A DNA stretch of 6,851 bases from Actinomycetota bacterium (lineage in GTDB: Bacteria; Actinomycetota; Thermoleophilia; UBA2241). Made by a program: the position numbers and the translations under genes. The first letter of the stretch is position 1. Every line of letters starts with the position of its first letter. Under the pieces are notes generated by a model that was given only the letters and a program-made list of their open reading frames with translations, made no database searches and had not been told where the DNA came from. The DNA lies in contig JAPLCL010000112.1 of NCBI GenBank assembly GCA_026392265.1, forward strand, positions 1-6,851, in the 5' to 3' direction. Shown here piece by piece: positions 1-4,405 of the stretch.

Positions 1-62
1 TGAGGCACGCGACGCGCGTCACGGCGCCAGAAGCCCTGCGGCAGAGGGCGGCGCGCCCAACG

Positions 63-110
63 CCGCGGCTCAGGCCAGCATCCACAACGGCAGGCTGGCC
101 TGAGCCGCGG
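63..110. repeat. Perfect 17-bp inverted repeat across the ATPase stop codon
   Basis: Arms at 63-79 and 94-110 are exact reverse complements, with a 14-base loop (80-93). The ATPase stop codon (70-72, minus strand) lies inside the arm that is distal for that gene, and the last 13 codons make up the rest. On the ATPase transcript this would fold into a very stable GC-rich hairpin. No T-run follows on the minus strand, so it is not a classical intrinsic terminator. It may be a U-less terminator or an mRNA 3'-end stabiliser. Confidence 0.85.
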
Positions 111-1461
111 TGACGTCGAACATCTCGCGAACGACCAGTAGGGCTTCCGCCACGCCGTAGCGACGCCGGAACTCGGCCAGCCCGCGATGCAGGGCACGCT
201 GGCTCTGACCCCACTTGACCTCGATCGGCAAGACCGGGCCGCTATGGGGCGCGAACACGAAGTCGACCTCGACCCCCTCGCGCGCCCGCCAGTGCATGAT
301 GTCGCCGGTGGCTGCGTTGCGCCGCAGCCATGCGTGCACGACGACCTCTGCCAGATGACCCTCGAAGGCCACGCCCTGTGCCCCGCCGAGATCCCAGCCG
401 CTGAGCGCGACCACAAGGCCCGTATCAACCGGCACGGACTTCTTGCCGCCTCGTTGCCTCCCGGCCAGGGTGGTCGCGTATCTGGGCAGGATGAAGTCGA
501 GCATCGTGCGCTCGATGATCCCCAGGTACTCGGCCACGGTGACGTGTGTGACGCCGAGCTCCGAGGCCAGCCGCTCGATGTTGATCAGCGCCGGGCCCTG
601 ACTCAGCAAGCGGAGGCAGAGCTCGCGGAGCACATGGGCTTGGCGCACTCGCGCGACTGCCGGCACGTCAACGTACAGGACGCGCTCGACGAGCGTCTGC
701 CAGAAATACTCTCGCGGAGTCAGCGCCCCCGCGGCGGCCAGCGCCTCGGGGAAACCGCCATTCCGCAAGTACCAGCGAGACAGGCGCATCAGCTCCTCGC
801 CCAGGCCGAGAGATTCGTCGTTCAGGCGGCTCAGGGCGGCGGCCCGCTCGCCGACGAGGGCACCGACGCCGTGCCGCTCCCACACTCCTGCGCAACGCTC
901 CAGCAGCGGCGCGGCGGGGCTGCGCACCAGCGCCGCTGCCTCGGCGAGAGAGAATGGCAGAAGTCGCACATCGCGCGCCCGGCCGGCGAGGCTCTCGCGC
1001 GAGCCACGATGGAGGATCGAGCCGGCAGACGAGGTCACCAACCAGATGAGCGGCCGCCCTCTGTCGATCGAGCGCTTCAGCCACAGCGGCCAGTCGGCGA
1101 CCACATGGACCTCGTCGGCCAGCACATAGACCGGCTCGCCCGACCCTCCTAGCAAGCGCTCCTCAATGAAGGCGAGGAGCTCCTCGAAAAGGGTCGCTGT
1201 AGGTCCAAGAAGTGGATCGTCGGCGGACAGATACACGATCGCACGCGGCGCCACGCCGGCTTCGAGCAGGCGCCCCACGACCTGGTGAACGAGGACGGTC
1301 TTGCCGACACGTCGCGGCCCCAGGACCACCGTGGCCAAGTCGGGCGAAAGCCCCGCGACCACTGACGGCGTGAGCCGTCGGGGCACGGTCTCGCGCATGG
1401 CCGCCGGCACGCGCCCGTCGATCCACCAAGGGTTCTGTGCCTCAAGAGCAGAGAGATTCAC
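70..1461 (-). CDS. AAA-type ATPase with DUF4143-like C-terminal domain
   Basis: A 463-residue protein of the AAA_14/DUF4143 family, usually annotated as 'ATP-binding protein'; its cellular role is not established. It has a Walker A motif GPRRVGKT (48-55), a Walker B hydrophobic strand ending in DE (116-117), and a sensor-like strand LVTSSAG (141-147). The family motif GGFPEA is at 235-240. A probable winged helix-turn-helix is at about 290-325. The C-terminal domain has EVDF (398-401) and PIEVKWG (412-418), which resembles the D...ExK arrangement of PD-(D/E)xK nuclease folds. The length is normal for the family. The start is GTG at 1459-1461; upstream in frame there is a stop and no other start codon. 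An AGGAG lies 11 bases upstream, a rather long spacing. No partner gene is adjacent on the same strand. Some family members are discussed as toxin-antitoxin or mobile-element associated, but nothing here shows that. Family assignment is firm and function is unknown. Confidence 0.9.
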   Translation of the reverse strand: MNLSALEAQNPWWIDGRVPAAMRETVPRRLTPSVVAGLSPDLATVVLGPRRVGKTVLVHQVVGRLLEAGVAPRAIVYLSADDPLLGPTATLFEELLAFIEERLLGGSGEPVYVLADEVHVVADWPLWLKRSIDRGRPLIWLVTSSAGSILHRGSRESLAGRARDVRLLPFSLAEAAALVRSPAAPLLERCAGVWERHGVGALVGERAAALSRLNDESLGLGEELMRLSRWYLRNGGFPEALAAAGALTPREYFWQTLVERVLYVDVPAVARVRQAHVLRELCLRLLSQGPALINIERLASELGVTHVTVAEYLGIIERTMLDFILPRYATTLAGRQRGGKKSVPVDTGLVVALSGWDLGGAQGVAFEGHLAEVVVHAWLRRNAATGDIMHWRAREGVEVDFVFAPHSGPVLPIEVKWGQSQRALHRGLAEFRRRYGVAEALLVVREMFDVTAAQASLPLWMLA

Positions 1462-1477
1462 TGGGCGATTCGCTCCT

Positions 1478-1516
1478 GCATACTATAGCCGAATGTTACA
1501 TTTGACTAAAGTATAC
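1478..1516. promoter_or_regulatory. 39-bp AT-rich dyad in the ATPase promoter region
   Basis: A long imperfect palindrome centred on base 1497 pairs 15 of 19 positions. The core AATGT-T-ACATT (1492-1502) is perfect, and the outer arms GCATACTATAG (1478-1488) and CTAAAGTATAC (1506-1516) match at 9 of 11. It stands out as AT-rich in GC-rich surroundings and ends 16 bases before the ATPase start. On the minus strand it contains two -10-like hexamers, TATACT (complement of 1510-1515) and TATAGT (complement of 1482-1487), but no convincing -35. An operator overlapping the promoter is the likeliest reading. The binding protein is unknown, and autoregulation by the ATPase's winged helix is only a guess. 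Confidence 0.55.
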
Positions 1517-1532
1517 CATTCAAAAAAGCGCT

Positions 1533-1763
1533 CATGATTGGCCCTCCCAAGGACTCTCGGAGGCCAGCCACCCAGCCGTCAGCGCCCCCTCGCCCCCATG
1601 CTACGCCCCGATCAGGGCGCGGGGAAGGTAGACGATTCCTGCCTGATGCTCTGCGCCGGGTCGCGTTCTCGCCCGCGCCTGCCCATAGGGGCAGTGACAG
1701 CCGCGCGCCGCGATTCGCTGCGCCGGCGACGGGCGAGCGGTGCAGATCCGGCAACGACGCGAC
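1533..1763. other. Gene-poor leader upstream of the repeat-protein gene
   Basis: The gap between the two divergent genes is 314 bases (1462-1775). Its left end holds the ATPase ribosome-binding site and dyad. The rest is GC-rich, with no recognisable promoter, RNA gene or riboswitch. Open frames on both strands here carry no family motifs and lack good start signals, so I treat them as chance. Confidence 0.4.
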
Positions 1764-1775
1764 GGAGGGCGAGAG

Positions 1776-2711
1776 ATGGGCAGGAAGAGAGATACGGTCG
1801 GAGCGCGGCGTGCGATCGCGTTCGGCCTCGCGGGCCTGATGGTACTGCTGGTCGCCGCGGGCGTCGCCGCCGCAGCCGGCGGCCGGAGTCGTCCCGCCAC
1901 AAGCCTCGTCGCGGCCCGCGGCGTGCCGTCCTCGGTGCTGACCGACGTGTGCTTCACCGATGCCGCGCACGGCTGGATCGCCGGACAGGCGGGGTACGTC
2001 CTGAGCACCTCCGACGGCGGCGCGACGTGGACGAAGTCACGGGTCCTCCCAAGCGTGAACGGCGAGATGGACCATGTCGTGGCGATCGACCCCGACACCG
2101 CTTGTGCGGTGGGCGCGAGCAGCCAAGTGCAGCACCCCAGCGTCGTGATGCGCACCAGCGATGGGGGCTCCTCCTGGCAGACGCAGCGCAAACAGGCGGG
2201 CAGTAAGGCCATAGAACTCGACGGAGTCGACTTCGTCGATGCCGAGCACGGCTGGGCCTGCGGCCTCGGCGCCCAGTCCGGCAAAGGCGTGGTGCTGGCG
2301 ACCAGCGACGGCGGCGCAACGTGGGGCAGGCAAACGACGCCGCAGAGCGCATGGCTCACCCAGATCTGCTTCGTGGACCTCGAGCACGGCTGGGCCAGCG
2401 CCGATCACAGCGTGGTGCGCACCACCGACGGCGGCGCGACCTGGACCAAGGTCACCGTGATCCGCGGCCCGGACAAGGACATCGAGGACGTGTACTTCGT
2501 GGACGCCACGCACGGCTGGGCCGTCGGCAACTCCGGCACCATCTCGGCGACCACCGACGGCGGCGCGACCTGGGCGGCGCAGAAATCGGGCGTGAAGACC
2601 GGGCTATTGGCCGTCTGCTTCACCTCCGCCCAGCAGGGCTGGACGGTGGGCGAAGACAGCGTCGTCCTGAAGACCGCGGACGGCGGCGCGACCTGGGTGA
2701 ACGGTCGGTAG
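1776..2711 (+). CDS. Ycf48/BNR-like repeat protein, membrane-anchored or secreted
   Basis: A 311-residue protein. The basic N-terminus (MGRKRD...RR) and a hydrophobic stretch at about 13-35 form a signal peptide or uncleaved anchor, so the rest should lie outside the membrane. Six repeats follow at about 55-87, 98-136, 148-185, 193-225, 236-268 and 277-308. Each has the pattern hydrophobic-F-x-D-xxHGWxxG...T-x-DGGATW, typical of Ycf48/HCF136 and BNR/sialidase-like propellers. Repeat 2 is degenerate: it lacks HGW and has DGGSSW. Plant and cyanobacterial Ycf48 help assemble photosystem II, but non-photosynthetic bacteria carry many related proteins of unknown, probably extracytoplasmic scaffold roles. 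The ATG at 1776 is chosen because GGAGGG (1764-1769) lies 6 bases upstream; an upstream in-frame GTG at 1740 has no such signal. It stops with TAG and converges on arsM with only 9 bases between the stops. Fold assignment is good and function is unknown. Confidence 0.85.
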   Translation: MGRKRDTVGARRAIAFGLAGLMVLLVAAGVAAAAGGRSRPATSLVAARGVPSSVLTDVCFTDAAHGWIAGQAGYVLSTSDGGATWTKSRVLPSVNGEMDHVVAIDPDTACAVGASSQVQHPSVVMRTSDGGSSWQTQRKQAGSKAIELDGVDFVDAEHGWACGLGAQSGKGVVLATSDGGATWGRQTTPQSAWLTQICFVDLEHGWASADHSVVRTTDGGATWTKVTVIRGPDKDIEDVYFVDATHGWAVGNSGTISATTDGGATWAAQKSGVKTGLLAVCFTSAQQGWTVGEDSVVLKTADGGATWVNGR

Positions 2712-2720
2712 AGCCGCGCC

Positions 2721-3551
2721 TCAGGCGAGCGGCTTCGTGGCGCGCACGAAACCGCTGATCAGCCGCACGCCGGCGGGCAGCTCGGGTGGGGCGCAACAGG
2801 CGTTCTCGGGGGCGCCTTCGTAGACGTTCGTGACCTCGACGGTGGCGTCGGCGAAGCCGGCCTTGCGCAGGCGCGCGAGGTAGTCCTGCTCCTCGAGCGC
2901 GCCGGCGACGCACCCCGACCAAGCTTCTGCGTCATCCAGCAAGCTCTGCGGCACGCAGGTCATATCGCCCTGGAAGAGGACGTCGCTGACGGCGAAGCGA
3001 CCGCCGGGCCTGAGCACGCGGAAGGCCTCGGCGAGTACGCGGTCCTTGTCGGTGGACAGGTTGATCACGCAGTTGCTGATAATCACGTCGACGCTCGCGT
3101 CGGGCAGCGGCACGTGCTCAATCTCACCCCTGAGGAACTCGACGTTGGTGACCCCGGCCTTCGCCTGGTTGGCGCGCGCCAGAGCGAGCATCTCGTCGGT
3201 CATGTCGAGGCCGTAGGCCTTGCCGGTGGGACCGACGCGACGAGCGGACAAGAAGACGTCGATACCGCCGCCGCTACCGAGATCGAGCACGACTTCGCCC
3301 GGCCGCAGGTCGGCGAGCGCCGTGGGGTTGCCGCAGCCGAGGCTGGCGAGCACCGCTTCGGCCGGCAACTCGCTGGTCTCGTCGACGGCGTAGAGGCCGC
3401 GCGCAAACTCGTCCTGCGGCTCGACCACGGCGGCGGGGCCGCAGCTGCAGCCGCAGCTGCACGGCTGCGCCTGGCCGGCCGCCAACGCGCGCTCGGCGTA
3501 ATGCTCGCGGATCTGCTCTCTCAGGCCTTCGTCGTTCGTCGCGTCGCTCAT
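2721..3551 (-). CDS. arsM: Arsenite S-adenosylmethionine methyltransferase ArsM
   Basis: A 276-residue cytoplasmic enzyme that methylates As(III) using S-adenosylmethionine, giving methylated and partly volatile arsenicals. SAM-binding motif I is VLDLGSGGGID (88-98), followed by an acidic loop GLDM (114-117). The three cysteines expected to bind arsenite in this family are visible: C73 in SLGCGNP, C161 in SNCVINLS and C214 in WSGCV. The post-motif RVLRPGGR (178-185) is also typical. An N-terminal CSCGCSCG run (31-38) and a late CC pair (252-253) add further thiols. Length is normal. The ATG at 3549-3551 is preferred because AAGGGAG lies 5 bases upstream; the longer frame to 3794 would run through the promoter and the neighbouring gene. 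arsM lies 61 bases downstream of a small membrane-protein gene on the same strand and has its own promoter with two operator-like dyads. The pairing with a Cd/Zn export operon suggests a resistance island. Confidence 0.93.
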   Translation of the reverse strand: MSDATNDEGLREQIREHYAERALAAGQAQPCSCGCSCGPAAVVEPQDEFARGLYAVDETSELPAEAVLASLGCGNPTALADLRPGEVVLDLGSGGGIDVFLSARRVGPTGKAYGLDMTDEMLALARANQAKAGVTNVEFLRGEIEHVPLPDASVDVIISNCVINLSTDKDRVLAEAFRVLRPGGRFAVSDVLFQGDMTCVPQSLLDDAEAWSGCVAGALEEQDYLARLRKAGFADATVEVTNVYEGAPENACCAPPELPAGVRLISGFVRATKPLA

Positions 3552-3583
3552 CTGGGCTCCCTTCGGTGCGCCCGGAGCACTTC

Positions 3584-3603
3584 GCATCAACTTCCTTCGA
3601 TGC
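3584..3603. promoter_or_regulatory. ArsR-type operator, site 2 of arsM
   Basis: A 20-bp dyad, GCATCAA-N6-TCGATGC, whose arms pair at 6 of 7 positions. It has the same architecture as the dyad at 3610-3629 and fits the ATCAA-N6-TTGAT layout known for arsenic-responsive ArsR repressors. It would cover the predicted transcription start of arsM (about 3598, inferred from the -10). Confidence 0.55.
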
Positions 3604-3604
3604 A

Positions 3605-3632
3605 AGAATACATCAAGAAAAGTTGGTGTCAA
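3605..3632 (-). promoter_or_regulatory. arsM promoter (sigma-70-like)
   Basis: On the minus strand a perfect TTGACA (complement of 3627-3632) is followed after 16 bases by TATTCT (complement of 3605-3610, 4 of 6 to consensus). The leader to the arsM ATG would be about 47 bases. The promoter overlaps the last codons of the upstream small gene, so arsM can be transcribed independently of it. Confidence 0.6.
3610..3629. promoter_or_regulatory. ArsR-type operator, site 1 of arsM
   Basis: A 20-bp dyad, ACATCAA-N6-TTGGTGT, with arms pairing at 6 of 7. It fills the spacer between the -35 and -10 of the arsM promoter and would block RNA polymerase when bound. Its start is 26 bases from that of the second dyad at 3584. 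It differs from the TGAA-N6-TTCA operator of the divergent metal-export operon, so a different repressor is expected. Confidence 0.6.
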
Positions 3633-3855
3633 GACCGCTGCCGCTGCCGGCGACAAGGTAGCGACGCACCGCGACTCCCGCCCAGATGAATTCGACGACC
3701 CCGAACGGCCAGGCGCCCGAGAGGAACCCGTAGAGGCTCGACAGGAGGCATCCGGCGGCAAACGCCAGGATGAACCCGCGGCCGCTGCCTTCAAGCGCGT
3801 ACATGACCATCATGAACGTGACCGCAACGACGCCGTAGAGCGTGATGACGCTCAT
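3613..3855 (-). CDS. Small multi-pass membrane protein upstream of arsM
   Basis: An 80-residue, strongly hydrophobic protein with likely membrane helices at about 3-21, 28-46 and 50-64, ending in a short polar tail. The sequence SSLYGFLSGAWPFGVVEFIW (39-58) looks like a conserved family core. I cannot name a characterised family. The start is well supported: GAGGAGGT (complement of 3859-3866) lies 3 bases before the ATG. Its last codons overlap the arsM promoter, and its stop falls inside an operator-like dyad. It could be co-transcribed with arsM and might act in permeation or sensing of arsenicals, but that is inferred from position only. Proteins of this kind also occur as general small inner-membrane proteins without metal links. 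Confidence 0.75.
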   Translation of the reverse strand: MSVITLYGVVAVTFMMVMYALEGSGRGFILAFAAGCLLSSLYGFLSGAWPFGVVEFIWAGVAVRRYLVAGSGSGLDTNFS

Positions 3856-3897
3856 CGCACCTCCTCATGAGCGTGTCGGGACGACCCCGCCGATCAC

Positions 3898-3928
3898 ATC
3901 GTAGTTCACCGACGACGGCACTTGTCAT
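3898..3928 (-). promoter_or_regulatory. Possible promoter of the small membrane-protein gene
   Basis: On the minus strand TACGAT (complement of 3898-3903) could serve as a -10, with TGACAA or ATGACA (within the complement of 3922-3928) as a -35 at 18 to 19 bases. The fit is weak. If real, its -35 sits on the same bases as the -35 of the divergent cadC promoter, so the two would compete for polymerase. Confidence 0.3.
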
Positions 3929-3950
3929 ATGAGGGCGACATGGGTATCAT
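3922..3950 (+). promoter_or_regulatory. Promoter of the cadC-cadA operon
   Basis: TTGTCA (3922-3927) and TATCAT (3945-3950) are each one mismatch from the sigma-70 consensus, with an ideal 17-base spacer. Transcription would begin near 3957, about 32 bases before the cadC GTG. The metal operator at 3950-3967 overlaps the end of the -10 and the start point. Confidence 0.7.
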
Positions 3951-3974
3951 ATGAACGTCTGTTCATACGTTCAT
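3950..3974. promoter_or_regulatory. SmtB/CzrA/CadC-type operator
   Basis: TATGAAC (3950-3956), four bases, and GTTCATA (3961-3967) form a perfect 7-bp-arm dyad containing TGAA-N6-TTCA, the known core for Zn/Cd/Pb-sensing ArsR-family repressors. A third half-site GTTCAT follows at 3969-3974. An octamer TCATATGA occurs twice at a 22-base interval (3925-3932 and 3947-3954), the second copy running into this operator. Bound repressor would occlude the promoter directly upstream; metal binding should release it. Confidence 0.75.
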
Positions 3975-3988
3975 GGATAGGAGGGACC

Positions 3989-4405
3989 GTGCCAGACGCG
4001 ACGATCTGCGGCAGGGGTGACGAGGACGCGCTCGACCACTGCGACGTCCACGTCGTGAACCCGGAGCGCGTGCGGGCCGTACGGGCGCGCCTGGTGACAG
4101 CCGCCCAGGCGGAGCAGATGGCGGCCGTCTTCAAGGTGCTCGCCGACCCCAGCCGCTGCCGGCTCGTCGCGGCGATCATCGAGGCCGGCGAACTCTGCGT
4201 CTGCGACCTCGCCGCGACCGTGGACATGAGCGAATCCAACGTGAGCCACCACCTGCGCGTACTCCGCTCGCACGGCCTGGTGCGCGCCCGGCGCGAGGGC
4301 AAGATGGTCTTCTACTCGCCCGACGATGCGCACATCCGCGTGCTCCTCGACATCACCGGCGAGCACGTGCGGCACGGGCGCGCCGGCGAAGGCGAAGCGC
4401 GATGA
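3989..4405 (+). CDS. cadC: ArsR/SmtB-family metal-sensing repressor (CadC/CzrA-like)
   Basis: A 138-residue winged-helix repressor expected to dimerise, bind the TGAA-N6-TTCA operator just upstream and leave it when Cd, Pb or Zn binds. The core runs from about 42 to 121, with the recognition segment SESNVSHHLRVLRSHGLV (81-98) and the wing RREGKMVFYSPDD (101-113). Two metal sites are readable. The alpha3N-type site is ELCVCD (C70, C72) with N-terminal C7, H17, C18 and H21 as possible further ligands, as in CadC. The alpha5 site is D113, H115, H126 and H129, exactly the D-x-H-x10-H-x2-H spacing of CzrA. The start is GTG at 3989, with AGGAG (3979-3983) 5 bases upstream; the ATG at 3929 is rejected because it lies inside the promoter. 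Its stop overlaps the next gene's ATG (ATGA), implying translational coupling. The family and metal class are confident; the exact metal is inferred. Confidence 0.9.
   Translation: MPDATICGRGDEDALDHCDVHVVNPERVRAVRARLVTAAQAEQMAAVFKVLADPSRCRLVAAIIEAGELCVCDLAATVDMSESNVSHHLRVLRSHGLVRARREGKMVFYSPDDAHIRVLLDITGEHVRHGRAGEGEAR

Noticed and set aside
11..58. Short palindromes GACGCGCGTC (11-20) and GGGCG-GCG-CGCCC (46-58)
   Set aside because: Short GC palindromes are expected by chance in DNA this GC-rich; no link to a gene is visible.
187..1152. 321-codon plus-strand open frame antisense to the ATPase
   Set aside because: It mirrors the ATPase gene, has no recognisable motif and is rich in Arg, Gln and His as expected from a GC-rich antisense frame.
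1540..1565. GGCCCTCC...GGAGGCC hairpin as a terminator
   Set aside because: The stem has a bulge, the nearby T-run on the minus strand is not adjacent, and no gene would be terminated there.
1660..1775. Riboswitch upstream of the repeat-protein gene
   Set aside because: GC-rich sequence with possible hairpins, but no conserved core of any riboswitch class that I recognise.
1601..2359. 252-codon minus-strand open frame opposite the repeat protein
   Set aside because: The sense frame has clear repeats and a ribosome-binding site; the antisense frame only reflects the DNA repeats.
2712..2720. Terminator between the convergent repeat-protein gene and arsM
   Set aside because: Only 9 bases separate the stops, and no hairpin with a T-run is seen there.
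3552..3794. N-terminal extension of arsM to an upstream start
   Set aside because: The extension is low-complexity, overlaps the small membrane-protein gene and the arsM promoter, and the ATG at 3551 has a good ribosome-binding site.
3929..3988. Longer cadC starting at ATG 3929
   Set aside because: That ATG lies between the -35 and -10 of the promoter, so it would not be in the transcript; GTG 3989 has an AGGAG at the right distance.
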